Origin: Opisthocomus hoazin
Lineage: Eukaryota; Chordata; Aves; Opisthocomiformes; Opisthocomidae
Reading direction: 5' to 3'
Length of the DNA stretch: 64,000 bases
Assembly (NCBI RefSeq): GCF_030867145.1
Contig: NC_134442.1
Span: forward strand, 7,083,001-7,147,000
Position 1 is the first letter of the stretch. The number at the start of each line of letters is the position of its first letter. This document shows positions 21,241 through 35,653 of the stretch, piece by piece. The position numbers were made by a program, and so were the translations under genes. A model generated the notes under the pieces. That model searched no databases and was not told the DNA's origin. It saw nothing but the letters and a program-made list of their open reading frames with translations.

Positions 21241-23436
21241 CAGAGTGGCTGGTTCCGGGTGCTGGGCACGGTGGATTCTAGGGGGGGGCGGGCAACATGG
21301 AGGGTTCCGAGCAGGAGGGGAGGCAGAAGCTGGGCTCGGACACCCCCAGCAGACCCCCGCTGAATGCTCCGCTTGCGGGACGAGGCTCTGCAGACCTCGT
21401 GGCAGGCAGCAGCGCCTGCCTCCCAGTGCTGCCTGCTAACAGCTAGCCGGGAAAACCAAGTGTGGCACCATAGCCTCTTTGGGAAGTTCACTGCCACCCC
21501 GCTCTGCGCAGCCGCTTGCCACCAGGTCCTTCCCAAAGAAACTGACACCGCAGAACGGAACTACTACAGGCAGTAGGCACCTGGTTGGGGGCTGAAGAGC
21601 CAATCTGCTTACAGCCGCGGCAGGCAAGCAGGGATGTGCAAGCCAAATCAACCAAGCATAGCCAAGCACTGCCATCCTGTCCTGCACAAAGCACAGCGAA
21701 ACACAGATGGAGCACGCTCCACGCTGGCTCTGTCTGCCACCGCAACGCCCTCTGACAGGCTCCGTGTCCTTGCTGTCTACCAGCTACATTGCTCTTCTGG
21801 GCCAACACAGGTGCGGGCAGTCGCACTGCCTGCTATGCGTGGCCACAGACGTGCAATTGGAAGCAGCATGGCTTCATAGGCACTAGAAGATGTCCCCAAA
21901 CAAACCGCCCTCCACGCTGCTTTGGTTTTCAAAAATTGACCTGAAGGTGGTGCCCGATATCTGCTTAGAGCAGGCAGAAGATGGCCTTGGAGAATGTAAC
22001 TTGTCTTCTGTGGATACTCTGTGATGCCAGCAGCAGATTTTTGCAGGTGGTTAAGAGGGAATGGTGTGAGAGGTGGGCACACTTCAGCAATATGTGAAGG
22101 AAGAGCTGGGGTCATTCTGAGGAGAGCACTCTGGCAGAGACAGCTTTGCTTGTTTGGCTGAGCCCTGTCCCTAATCACCACAGCCCCCAAACAGGTAGTG
22201 CAGAGGGGACGTGCCTAGGTGGGAAGCAGCTCGGGGTATGCGTGGTCAAGCACCTCCAAGTCCTTCCTGACTCCAGCAGGTGGAGATGTGGCCGGTGGTT
22301 GGCAGGCCTGGTCCTCTTGTAAGGTCTGTGAATGCTGGGGCTGATCAGTCAGGTAGGCTGCAGCCACATGCCACCCACAGGACTGAAAAGGTCTCTGTCC
22401 TCTTGCTCGAGAGCTAGGCCAGCTTCAGGTTCGCTAGTGCACTGCGCACGCACACAGCGCTCCCACCAGGAGCTGGCCCGAGACACTCGGTCTTTCCAAC
22501 TGCGGGGTCCCTATGACCTGTGTTCCCTTCTGCCATCGCCAGCAGCCAGGCCGCTAGACCCACCCCTCTAGCAGGTACAGAGCGGGGCCACACAGAAAAG
22601 GATGTGGAATGGCTCTCAAGAAGAAGGTCGGACAGGCTGTGGGGAGTAGGGACAGGGTTCAGCCAAACAAGCAAACCAACCGGCACTTTGCTTATGCTCA
22701 AGCACGAGCTTCTTGAGCCCCCCTTCTCTCCATTTTCCACACTTATTCATCCCCCTCGACTTCCTTGGCTCCTCACTTTCTCTGCCCTTGTCTCCTCCCA
22801 ATCAAGGGACCTAGCCCCGCCTACTAGTCCCCCTTGCTCCCAGGTCTGTCACATCTGGGAACAGATTGGGTCTTTCAGGGGCTGTTAGCTAGGTCATCTT
22901 GGCCTTGCGTGGCATTACTGCAGTGGTTTCCTGGCTACAGCTGTCCCTGCCAGAGTCCTCTCCCCAGAATGACCCCGGCTCTTCCTTCAGATATTGCTGA
23001 AGTCTGGCCACCTCTCACACCATTCCCCCTTAACTTCTGGTGACATCTGGCTCTTCCTCATGGCACTGTAACTCCTGCCAGCTTTCTTTCATCTTTCCAA
23101 TTAGCAGATGCTTCAACCAGGTCCTAATCATCATCCCCAGAGTTGTCTGCATGTCACATCATTATTTTGCATCCTCTTTCTAGCCTCAATGTGCCAGTCT
23201 TCTTCATGCCACGGTGGCTCTGAGCACGCTCCTGTCTGACCAGGCATGGTGTCAGCCCTGCTGAGCGACTCTTGCCCTTTGTGCCCTCCTTGACTGCCTG
23301 CAGCCTCATTTTGCCGGGCGTGGAAATCCTTGCCTTGCGCACGAGAGTGAATTGGACTCAGGCACGGTTAACTGTGAAACCTGGCAACTTTATTCCAAGA
23401 ACTAAGTCAGCTTCAGCATTTGTGTGCACTGGGAAG

Positions 23437-23840
23437 TGTTGCGGAGGAAGAACCGGACTCGACACGATGATCAATGTGATCACGTACAAGCCGTTTATTA
23501 GCCTCAGATAGCTCACTTTTATATTCCCCACTACATACGCGGCGATCCCCCATTGGTGATAATCAATTTAACTCACATAGCAACTCGATTATGATTGGTG
23601 TGCGTCACTAGCTCACGCGCACTGCTCGTGGCCTTCTTGCAGGCGGCAAGTTCCTCTTCGGCATCTGGGAGTTGTTTGTCTCTGCATTCTTACTTCCTCA
23701 TTCCAATCGCAGTTTGTCCTCTGGATGCCCTTGCGGCCTTATGCTAAGGCTCTGCGGCCTTAGGCTAAGGCTTCATGGCCTTCTAGAGAAATGCTGGATT
23801 GCTCACATGTCCCCAGTCCTTTAACGCTTCATCCTCCACA
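23437..23840 (-). mobile_element. Solo LTR in the 3' UTR of acrosin copy 5
   Basis: Same 404-bp element, orientation and flanks; it shares the CATAGCAACTC variant with the unit 3 LTR. Confidence 0.85.
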
Positions 23841-23968
23841 GGGAGGAGAGCGGGCAGCACAGAGCAGGCCTTTGATGCTGAGGCTGCCTTTGGAGCAGCA
23901 GGCATTGCCCCAGAAGGAAATGATCATGGTCCAGTGCAGCCTGCGCTGGTTCCTGTTGATCCTGCTCC

Positions 23969-26067
<2,099 letters not shown>

Positions 26068-26301
26068 CTGTAAGCAGAAACTGATGAATGTCCTGCTCGG
26101 TGGCTTGCTGCTGTTCAGGCTGCAGGTCAGCCCCCTTCCCCCCCACCAGGCGCTGCATGGACAGCAGGGCCGCGGAACCCTGTGGGGCATGCGTCCATCT
26201 ACCCCTGTTTGTGCTTGAGCCCCGTAGGCGAGTTGTGCCAGCGGCCTGGCTGCTGGCAAGGAACTGAGGCTCCCACATGGCGTTTGGGAAGCTTTGGTGT
26301 G

Positions 26302-26462
26302 GCACAGATGGAGCACGCTCCACGCTGGCTCTGTCATTGCCAAGGGACGGGGTGGGGGTGGCGCTTGGTCATTCTCGAGTGTTTAGTTTTCTAAGGTATT
26401 TTGTTTTCTAATATGTTGCATGTAGATTACTGTATGTAGAGTATGCATTGCTCTGTACAGTA
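26302..26462. other. Patchwork junction between the two arrays
   Basis: Reading along the plus strand, acrosin intron 1 stops at about 26302. About 33 bp follow that match acrosin upstream DNA (the block at about 11029-11061). Then 26331-26370 is an exact 40-bp reverse complement of 29353-29392 from inside the 12.6-kb unit. About 90 bp of AT-rich DNA (26371-26462) of unknown origin come next, and then the 12.6-kb unit begins. Only CTGTC is shared at the second joint, a microhomology. This mosaic suggests template switching during replication repair rather than a simple crossover. Confidence 0.75.
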
Positions 26463-26751
26463 CAGCCCGGGGGTCTCCAGGGCCAGCCCGTGCCCCATCG
26501 CTCAGCACCCCACGCCTGTCCCCCTCTTCCCGCACCCTCTGCCCCCACGTCTCGGGGCGCTGCTCCCCGACCAGCCTGCACTGCTGGGCGCAGCCTCGCG
26601 ACGGTGGCACCCAAAACCCTGCTCCTGCACAGAGTCACGACGTGGTGCTGCTCTCTGCACCAGCCCAGGGTCGCACCCTGCCCCAGCAGAGCCCCAACAA
26701 GTGCAGCCAGGGGAAGCGCAGAGTCCTGGCCCTGGGGAGGTCACTACCAAT

Positions 26752-27584
26752 AGAGCTTTGGATCCTAAAAAGATGCTTTCTGCTCTGAAAGTGAGGGTTT
26801 AAACCCTAACAAGGGAACGGTGTGCCCTAAGAAAGTCTATGGCTGATAAAAGACAGCTTTGGACCCAAAAAAATGAGGATTTCCGCCCTGCAAATAAGGC
26901 TCTGGGATCTAAAATGGATGGAGAGTGTCTACAAATGACGCTTTGGGCCCTGCAAAGGAGGGGAACCTCTTGGTTCCTCTGTTACCCCATAAAACGAAAC
27001 ACTCCAGTGCAGGCCTAGAGCTGTAAGAGGGGTTTGGCCCTAGAAGTGAGACTTTGGACTCTCCAAAAAAGAGTTTGGGCCTGAAGCATGGGGCGTTGGG
27101 ATGTGAAAATAAGGCTTTGGAAATGAAAATGAGATGCTGAACCCTCAAATCAGGACTTTTGCCCTCACATGATGTTTTGGTGCCAAAAGCTAGGGCTCTG
27201 TATGCTAAAAACAGGTCTTTGGAGCCTCCAAATGAGGCTTCGGTCATTAAACAAGTGAGGCTTTGTACCCAAAATGAGCAGTTTGGATGCTAAAATGAGG
27301 CTTTGGACCCTCCAGCTTGCCGACTGGATCCTCTAAGTCAGGCTATGGATCCAGATAATGAGGCTTTGGTGCCATGAAAGGAGACTTTAGACCCTACAAA
27401 TAAGGCTTTGGACTCTAAAAAGGAGCCCTTTGACACTCAGATCAGACTTTGGGCCTTCAAGAGAATGCTTTGGTCCCTTAAAAGGAGTCTGTGAATTGTA
27501 AAAGCGAAGCTTGCAACTTATCAATGAGGGTTTGACCCTGCAAAGGAGGGTTTGGACCCTAAAAAAAGGCTTTGTGCCCTCCAG
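26752..27584 (+). repeat. Degenerate ~21-bp minisatellite, block A of unit I
   Basis: Repeated variants of AATGAGGCTTTGGACCCTAA, period about 20-22 bp, with A-runs spaced at about 21 bp. The many short open frames here on both strands are translations of the repeat (FGS/ALDPK-type peptides) and not genes. The layout of short A-clusters every ~21 bp recalls galliform satellite families built on a 21- or 41-bp unit, but I cannot show descent from them. Confidence 0.8.
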
Positions 27585-28480
27585 ATGGTGCTATCACCAT
27601 CGACCTCTTGTAGGACAGAAAGAGGTCTAGTGAGGCAGCAGTTGCGTCCCACTGTGCAGGCTTTGAGCCAGCCCTGGGGACTCAGCTGACCAGCAGGTTG
27701 TCACTGGAGGACACTGGGGCTGCAAGGGTACGCATTTCCCAGCCATCACTTAGCTGCAGGGAGATCTGCTTTGACGGCCCCAGGCCAGAAGGACACGCAC
27801 TGCACAGGCGGGCATTCACAGAGGCGTCTCTTGGACTTGCCAGGGCAGGAATCACCGAGGGCAGAGGACAACAGCCCAAGAGCAGGGAAGTGCTGGCCTG
27901 TTTTTCAAGCCAAGGCGGCAAATTCACCTGCAGGGGCTCTCCTGAGCAGCGGCACAAGTGCCAGCTGGCTGAAAGCATGCACAGCTCGCTCAAGGGCTGG
28001 GCTGAGTGCTTCGTGCCCCACTAACGCAGGGCAAAAACAAAGCGTGCTCACCTCGCCTGAACGAGCGGCTGCAGAGCTGTCACTCCCCGGGTCCAGGCGG
28101 GATCTCCACGTGTGCCCTGGGACACCCACGGGTGCGTACGCTGGAGCCGCACACTTCCCATGCCTGGTGACGGAGGGCTCCACGCACGCCGGAGGAGCTG
28201 GAGAGCAGCAAGGCAGACGCTCAGTGCCCTCAGCACCAGGGCCGAGCCCTGCTCTCCCAGCAGGACGGGGCAGAGCCATCTCCCCGTTCCCCTGGGCAGC
28301 TGTCCCCAGCGCTCCACAGGCAAACTGCCAGGGCGGTGTGTTAGGGTTGGAAGGGACCTCTGTGGGTCATCGCGTGGGCAGCGGTGTGCAGAGCAACGGC
28401 GGGCTGAGGGCAGCCGAGGCAGGAGAGCAGCCTTGCGCTCAGTGGGACCAGGCTGCTCTCTGCTCTGCCACCAAAGCTAA
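27585..28480 (-). other. GC-rich block with exon-like stretches, unit I
   Basis: On the minus strand 28052-28197 has a good acceptor (GCTGCTCTCCAG) and donor (GAG|GTGAGC) and is open in two frames. A second stretch near 27.9 kb follows a CATGCTTTCAG acceptor. The frame ending near 27682 reads CSACPSGLGPSKQ, which is protein-like but unrecognised. A 29-bp CR1-like scrap lies at 28343-28371. Copies in units II and III (about 40193-41089 and 52804-53700) are nearly identical. I assign no function. Confidence 0.3.
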
Positions 28481-29345
28481 GACTTTGGAAAGTCAAAATG
28501 ATGCTTTGGATGCTAGAAATATAGCTCTGGAGCCTAAAAAGAGGCTTTCTGCCTCCAAAATGAGAGTTAGGACCCTCAAAATGGAACTGTGGGCCCTAAA
28601 AGAAGGTTGTGAGTGATAAAAGACAGGTTTGGATCCCATAAACGAGGGCTTCAGCCCTGAAAATGGGGCTCTGGGCACTCCAAAGGATAGGCTAGATGCT
28701 ACAAGGGACGCTTTAGACCCTGAAAAGGAGGGGAACGACTTGGTTCCTCCATGGCCTCCAGAAATGGAGATTTCGTCCCAAATAGAGGGCTCTGGGCACT
28801 CCAGTGGAGGCTTTCAGGTGTAAAAGAGGGCTTGGGACCCTTCAAAGTAGAGTTTAGACCCGCCAAAGGATGGCTTGGGGCTTAAGAATGCAACATTGGG
28901 CCCTGAAAATGGGGCTTTGGAAATTACATTGAGGCATTGAACCCTGAACTTCTGATGGTTTTAAGCCCTGAAGTGATGCTTTGGGTTTGAAAATCAGGGC
29001 TTTGTACTGTTGAAATGGGATTTTAGACCCTCAGAATGAAGCTTGGGACATCAAACAAACAAGGCTTCTAAGTCTAAAGGAGCAGTTTTGATTCTACATG
29101 GAGGCTTTGGCTCCTGAAAAGCAGGGTTTTGAAGATAAAGATGAGGGTTGAGACCTCAAATGGAGACTTTGGACCCTATAAACAATGCTTTGGACTCTGA
29201 AAAGGAGGCTCTGCACCTTCAAAATGATGCTATGAGCCCTGGGTTTGGAACTTAGAAATGAGGGTTTGTACCCTGAAAAGGAGGCTTTGGGTCCTAAAAA
29301 GAAGGCATTAAAACCTACAATAAAAGTTTGGACACTAAAGATGAG
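28481..29345 (+). repeat. Degenerate ~21-bp minisatellite, block B of unit I
   Basis: Same repeat family as block A (GGCTTTGGACCCTATAAACA-like variants). A further two-copy trace is at about 37125-37165, with AAAAATGAGGATTTTGG and AAAATGAGGCTTTG. The repeat therefore brackets the region that hosts the retrovirus and CCAAT array. Confidence 0.8.
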
Positions 29346-29398
29346 TCCTGGAGACCAAGCGCCACCCCCACCCCGTCCCTTGGCAATGACAGACTCAC

Positions 29399-29569
29399 AG
29401 CTGAGGATGGTGGCCCTCTTGCAGGGGCGGGCGCTGGCGGCGGCGGGGCAGAGAGCGGTGCAGAGGAGGTGCAGGCGGCCTCGCTGTCGCAGCCCTCGTG
29501 GAGGCAGCGGCAGGTCTGGCCCCGTCTCAGCAGGGCGGGCAGCGTCAGGAAGGAGATGATGTGCAGGAG
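29399..29569 (-). other. Candidate exon of an unrecognised minus-strand gene (unit I)
   Basis: A 171-nt segment open for 57 codons with acceptor CATCCCCACAG and donor GCT|GTGAGT. It reads LLHIISFLTLPALLRRGQT followed by a cysteine-rich CRCLHEGCDSEAAC. If spliced from ATGATG|GTGAGG at 35822-35827, the product would begin with a typical signal peptide (MMLLHIISFLTLPALL) and a Cys-rich start reminiscent of small secreted proteins. The intron would then contain the whole retrovirus, in antisense. The downstream part of the frame is Pro/Ala-rich and shows no known domain. Speculative. Confidence 0.25.
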
Positions 29570-29658
29570 CTGTGGGGATGGGGGAGAGCATCAGCCCTGG
29601 GACGCCCCTGCTTCGGGGGGCAGACCCCAGCCCCACATCCCCCCCGTCCTCGCCACCT

Positions 29659-30307
29659 TGTAACCACAGTGATGGAATTAGTTAATCATAAAGCACGAAC
29701 AATGCTGCTATGTCTCTTGTACAGCCCTACCCATCTGAACATTAGGTCTGGGAACAGAGGGTTTAGTCCCTAGGTAATCATTAACGTTAAACAATAATGG
29801 TGAAGGGGATTTTTTTAATAGAAATAGCGTTACCAAATGATTGCAGGTGTATTTGTGGTACCTATCTATTGTGTGAATTAATTGAAGCAAAAAGTCATAC
29901 ATCTCTCCCCAAAGAAGGTAGTTTCAATTAAAACCAGCAGGTGCCTAGAACTGGTCAAGATGACCCGTGCCGCAGGGACAAGAGCCAGAAGAGGACTGAG
30001 TTTGCGCAGAAACTGTGATGAAGAGGATAAGCCTTCATCTTAGGACCCCCGACGACCACCACTAGGAGGCACTGCGCAAGTGCGGGTGGGAGGAGTGTAT
30101 GAAAATGAACTGATTTGACTATGAAAGGAAGGGCTTATGTAATCAGATGAATATGTATATTTTGATCTATATAAACTGCACGGAAAGGGTATGGGGTATG
30201 CACGTTCGGCGGAATTATCCCCCGTGCATCCGACGTCGCAATAAAGAATGCTGCCTTTTAACACTACATTGGTGTGACGAGGTTTTATTCCCGGATTTTC
30301 GGTGACA
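29659..30307 (+). repeat. 5' LTR of retrovirus copy I
   Basis: Begins TGTAACCACAG and ends TCGGTGACA. It holds a TATA box (CTATATAAAC) and polyadenylation hexamer AATAAA. It carries the same alleles as the 3' LTRs at sites where the 5' LTRs of copies II and III differ. Confidence 0.9.
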
Positions 30308-33300
30308 GTTTCTGGCAACCCAGGTGGGACCCTGCTTGTGAATACCGACGGATCCGCGGGATCACGGGACCTCCAGCCGGCATCGAGGGATTCTCGAGGA
30401 GAACCTCTGATCCCCGGAGCGAAGGATTCCAAGTAAGTCCCCTGGAATTTAATTAAGGCATTCTTTAGGTATAATATACGCCTGCTCGTAAATCGTGGTG
30501 AAAACCTCGTAGAGTTGGGCTGAAAGGTACCTTTGTGGAAAGTCTCTGCTCGGTGAAAGCCGGTGGAGCGGGGCCCAAGGGGGAGGTCTTCAACAGGGGG
30601 TTGAAGTCTCCAGGATCTCAGCAGGGGGCTGGGATCCCAAAGGGAGCTCCAACAAGGGTTGGGGTCCCTCTGATTAGTGTTTGTGATATAGTGCACAATC
30701 ACTACCACTGGTCATTTGAAGGATGGGCACCTTTCCGAGTAAAAGACCCATGCCAAGGGACACGCCTTTGGGATGTATTTTAAAGCACTGGAAAGAACTG
30801 GGGGGGGACCCTTTAACTCGGAAGCAGTTAATTGAGTATTGTAATCATCGGTGGCCGTTAGATACTCTAGATGACGGGGAGAAGTGGCCGGAGGATGGGA
30901 CACTGTGTTATAATACCATTTTGCAATTCATGTTGTTTTGTAAAAGGGAAAATAAATAGAAAAAAATGACATATGTAGATTTGTTTTTCTCGTTAAGAAA
31001 TCATTCGAAATGGCAAAGGCAGTGTAGGATACATCCGCGCGGTTCTATGGTAATGGCTTTAAAGAAAGGAAACTGCGAAAAGGGTTCAAAGAAATGTTGC
31101 GTCGCTTGTAGTGTTGGCAAAGAGTGTTTGAAATATGAGCCTGAGGAGGATGATGTTGAATTAATAGTGGCACCGCATCGGAGATGGGGGGATAATTAGG
31201 AAGAGGAATCCGAGATCGTTAGCCCTTCCACCTCCCCTCTGGGGGAGGGTGCGAGAGGATTTAGCCCGGTTTCGGGAAGGACACAGGGAAGGACGGGGCG
31301 GGGGGGGGGGTACCAGAATCGGCTTCTCCCCTCCAAGCCCCTCTCTGAAAAGACAGAGAATGAGGAAGTAAAATTTTTAATAAATACAAGAACCACTTAT
31401 TTGGTATTAAACACATGTAAAGGGAAATATAGTCATAAATCTGTAGATGTTGTTGGTGCGACAGGGTAAAAAGAAAATTAACCTTTCTTAGAGCTGTTGA
31501 AATTAAGAAAACAGTGGGTAACTCACCAGTTTCTATATATGCCTGAATGTCCGTTGCCTTTGTTAAGACAAGATTTATTAAGCAAATTAGAGGCACAAAT
31601 AACTTTAAAAAAAAATGAAAAAATTAAATTATTGATACCAGAATCAAAAGCCGTAGAGGCAAGGGTGTTTGTGTTACAGGATTCTTTTAAGGAGGAACAA
31701 ATTCCAGAAGAGGTGGAAAACGCAGTAATCCTGCTTGGTTTAGGCAAATGAAGTTCCGGGACAGTCCAAATTGGCAGAACTGGTAAAAGTGACCTTAAAA
31801 CCTGGATCCAAACCGGTAAGACAAAAATAACATCCTACTAAGTGGGAGGCACGAAAAGAATTAAAGGGGTTAATCATGAAATTTTTGGAATATAGGCTTT
31901 TGGTAGAATGCGAGTCAAAATACAACACACCTATACTACCGGTAAAGAAACCTGGAGGACGAGAATATCGACTAGTCCAGGATCTAAGAGCTATAAATCA
32001 AATAGTTCAAGATATACACCCAGTAGTGGCCAATCCCTATACTTTATTGACATCCCTGAAAGAGGAGCATAAATGGTTTACTGTACTAGATTTAAAGAAT
32101 ACCTTCTTTTGCATACCTCTGGATGCACAAAGTCAAAGCATATTTGCTTTTGAATGGAAGAGCCCTGCAACAGAACGAAAGATACAACTGACATGGACTA
32201 TACTTCCACAAGGATTTAAAAATAGCCCCACAATATTTGGAAAACTGTTTGTCCATAAAAGACAACATCTGGTCCTTAGAGTGCTGGCACAACGTCTGGG
32301 ATCCTGGAAGCAGCCAGTAGGATACCTCTCTAAACAACTTGACAACGTGAGTAAAGGATGGCCGGGATGTTTGCGCGCCGTGGCAGCGACGGTATTGCTG
32401 ATTCAGGAAGCTTGAAAATTGACTATGGGCCAAAAGATGGTGGTGTATGTACCACACATGGTGGTAACTGTTCTAGAACAAAAGGGGGGTCATTGGCTGT
32501 CCCCCAGCAGAATGCTAAAATATCAGGTTGTCTTGCCAGAGCAGGATGATGTGGAACTAAAAACCACAACCATCGTAAATCCAGCAATGTTCCTGTCAAC
32601 GAAAAATCCAACAGAAAATCTAGAACATGACTGCCTGCTAACTGTTGAACAAGTCTATTCCAGCAGACCGGACCTGAGGGATGAGCCTCTGGAAAATCCT
32701 GATTTCGAATTGTTCACGGATGGAAGCAGCTTTGTGAAAGAAGAAAGACGAACGGCCGGATACGCTGTTGTCACCACCACCGAGGTACTGGAGTCAGGAA
32801 CGCTACCTGCAAATACCTCGGCACAGAAAGCAGAACTGGTGGCATTGAGGCAAGCCTTGCGAATGGCAGAAGAAAAAAGGGTAAATATATGGACTGACTC
32901 TAAATATGCATTTGGTGTAATTCATGCTCATGAAGCCATCTGGAAAGAAAGAGGACTGCTCTCAGCCCAAGGTTCATCGATAAAACATAAAGAAAAAATC
33001 CTTCAGCTCCTCGAAGAGGCGCAGAAACCAAAGAAAGTGGCAGTGATGCACTGCAAGGCTCATCAATTTGGTCGGACAACTATAAACATAAGTAATCGAT
33101 TGGCAGACAAAACAACAAAAGAGACTGCTAAACAAAGTATCTTTGCACTAATACCAGTAAAACAAATAAAAATCCCAAATCTGAAACAAAATACAGTAAA
33201 TTGGATGAACAATTGACAGAACAATTAAAGGCATCACAAAATACAGAAGAGTGGTGGGTAACACCAAAAAAGCAGATAACAATAACCCCGCAAGTCATGA

Positions 33301-34999
33301 TAGAACTTGCGAAAAAAAACATACACAGACACATTGGGGTGTAGATGCTATAATCTCGAGCCTAAAATCATCTGCAGTGTGTGTAGGAATGACAGAAGTA
33401 ATGAAATCTATAATAACTAAGTGTCCAATTTGTCTCAAAAATAATCCTTTAAATCGGAAAAGAGCACCCCTAGGAATAACAAAACAGGATAACACCCCAG
33501 AAAATTATTGACAAGTTGATTTTTCTGAACTGCCCAGGCAGAATGGATTCAAGTATCTATTAGTATTAATTAATACTTTTTCTGGATGGCCGGAAGCCTT
33601 TCCTTGTCACACCAACAAAGCGAAAAAAGTAGTTAAAATATTGTTAAAAAAAATAATACCAAGGTTTAGGGTACCAATTGGCATGTCTTCCGATAGGGGA
33701 CCACATTTTGTAACAAAAATAGTTCAGCAAGTAAATAAAATTTTAAGAATAAATTAAGATTTACATACCCCCTGGAGGCCACAATCAAGTGGGAAAATTG
33801 AAAGAATAAACCAAACATTAAAAAGACAAATAAATAAAATTTGTCAAAAAGTGTCTTTAAAATGGCCACAAGCTTTACCATTAGCACTTCTGAGAATCAG
33901 AATCCAACCAAGATCTAAAGATGGTGTAAGTCCATACGAAATTTTGTATGGCAAACCTTATCAGACTCCTTTAATCCCAGGGGATATAAAAATAACAAGG
34001 GAAACAGATTTAAAAATGTATTTGGTTTCTTTAGGAAAAACACTTGAAGCACTCCGAAAATACATTGTGCTGACCAAATCGCTTGCTTTGGATACCCCTG
34101 TGCATCAGTATCAACCAGGTGATTTCATGTACATAAGAACTTGGAACTCTGAACCACTGCAAAAAAAGTGGAAAGAACCTTTTCAGGTACTGTTAACAAC
34201 TTACACTGCAATCAAAGTAGAAGGGGTGGAACCGTAGATACACTACACTCGAGTGAAGAAGGCCCCTTCGTGGAGAGTCATCAATAGAGATCCAGAGACT
34301 GCAAAACTGACTTTGAAATATATCTAAAAAGAGTAGTTATTACTGTAAAATGCGAGGAGACTGTATCTCGATCTGAAAACTGATGATACTAAGAACACTG
34401 TTCAGTGTATTAGAAGTAAGAACAAAAAACATTAATTCACTGCCAATAAAAGCAAAACAATTAATATACCTCCTAAGGAGGACTCCAGAAAAAATTTGAT
34501 GATCGGGCTTATAGAAGAATTTGCAAATTTACAAAATGTGACCCAAATAACTACATGTCTTCCAATCCCAAGGGCGGTAGGAAAATCAGTCCCATGAAGA
34601 AATTCAACAAGACATGCAAGAAAATTGGCTTGATAAAATTTTTAATGGATTCAGGTGGAATATTAGTTCTTGGGTCAAATCTTTAGTCGGTACCGGACTG
34701 CTTTTACTGGTAGTAGTTTTAATAATAATACTGCTCATTTATTATTGTCTAAAAAAGGAACTCACCAACAGAACAGCTTTTAATCAAATGATTATTCAGG
34801 CTATTGCAAGAAGACAAAACCTTAGTGAGTCGGTTGTAACACTTCCACCACCCTATAGCGAAACAAGTGGACTATAAGTGTAGTGTTGTAATTTTGAAAA
34901 GTATATTTTAATAGTATTTAATCATTATATGATCAAAAAAAAATTTAATTCTGGAAGTATTGAAAAGATAATTATTTCAAAACTTCCAAAGGGGGGAAA

Positions 35000-35649
35000 T
35001 GTAACCACAGTGATGGAATTAGTTAATCATAAAGCACGAACAATGCTGCTATGTCTCTTGTACAGCCCTACCCATCTGAACATTAGGTCTGGGAACAGAG
35101 GGTTTAGTCCCTAGGTAATCATTAACGTTAAACAATAATGGTGAAGGGGATTTTTTTAATAGAAATAGCGTTACCAAATGATTGCAGGTGTATTTGTGGT
35201 ACCTATCTATTGTGTGAATTAATTGAAGCAAAAAGTCATACATCTCTCCCCAAAGAAGGTAGTTTCAATTAAAACCAGCAGGTGCCTAGAACTGGTCAAG
35301 ATGACCCGTGCCGCAGGGACAAGAGCCAGAAGAGGACTGAGTTTGCGCAGAAACTGTGATGAAGAGGATAAGCCTTCATCTTAGGACCCCCGACGACCAC
35401 CACTAGGAGGCACTGCGCAAGTGCGGGTGGGAGGAGTGTATGAAAATGAACTGATTTGACTATGAAAGAAAGGGCTTATGTAATCAGATGAATATGTATA
35501 TTTTGATCTATATAAACTGCACGGAAAGGGTATGGGGTATGCACGTTCGGCGGAATTATCCCCCATGCATCCGACGTCGCAATAAAGAATGCCTGCCTTT
35601 TAACACTACATTGGTGTGACGAGGTTTTATTCCCGGATTTTCGGTGACA
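35000..35649 (+). repeat. 3' LTR of retrovirus copy I
   Basis: Preceded by the polypurine tract AAAGGGGGGAAA; same ends as the 5' LTR and followed by the target duplication ACCT. Confidence 0.9.
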
Positions 35650-35653
35650 ACCT

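Larger units (their letters stand above)
29659..35649 (+). mobile_element. Class I (gammaretrovirus-like) endogenous retrovirus fossil, copy I
   Basis: 5.99 kb with a 649-bp 5' LTR and 650-bp 3' LTR (TG...CA) and a 4-bp target duplication ACCT (29655-29658 and 35650-35653). A primer-binding site beginning TGGCAACCCAGG at about 30313 resembles the complement of a tRNA-Arg 3' end. A gag matrix-like remnant lies at about 30.72-31.2 kb (PLTRKQLIEYCNHRWP, WPEDGTL). Traces of protease, reverse transcriptase, RNase H and integrase follow over about 31.35-34.3 kb, then an env transmembrane anchor at about 34.6-34.88 kb, and a purine tract just before the 3' LTR. It is broken, with many interruptions, and is well short of the usual 8-9 kb. 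LTRs differ at only about three positions by eye, suggesting an age of order one to a few million years. Confidence 0.92.

Noticed and set aside
28343-28371. A 29-bp match to the CR1 3' UTR (GGTTGGAAGGGACCTCTGTG) on the minus strand, also in units II and III
   Set aside because: Probably a genuine scrap of an old CR1 but too short to list as an element with confidence.
27771-28616. A 281-codon plus-strand open frame in the GC-rich block of unit I
   Set aside because: It breaks into shorter frames in units II and III because of single-base differences, ends in minisatellite translation and has no domain. I treat it as chance.
29094-29636. A 180-codon minus-strand frame running from GC-rich DNA into minisatellite block B
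   Set aside because: More than half is a translation of the ~21-bp repeat; the other half is in a different frame from the better-supported candidate exon.
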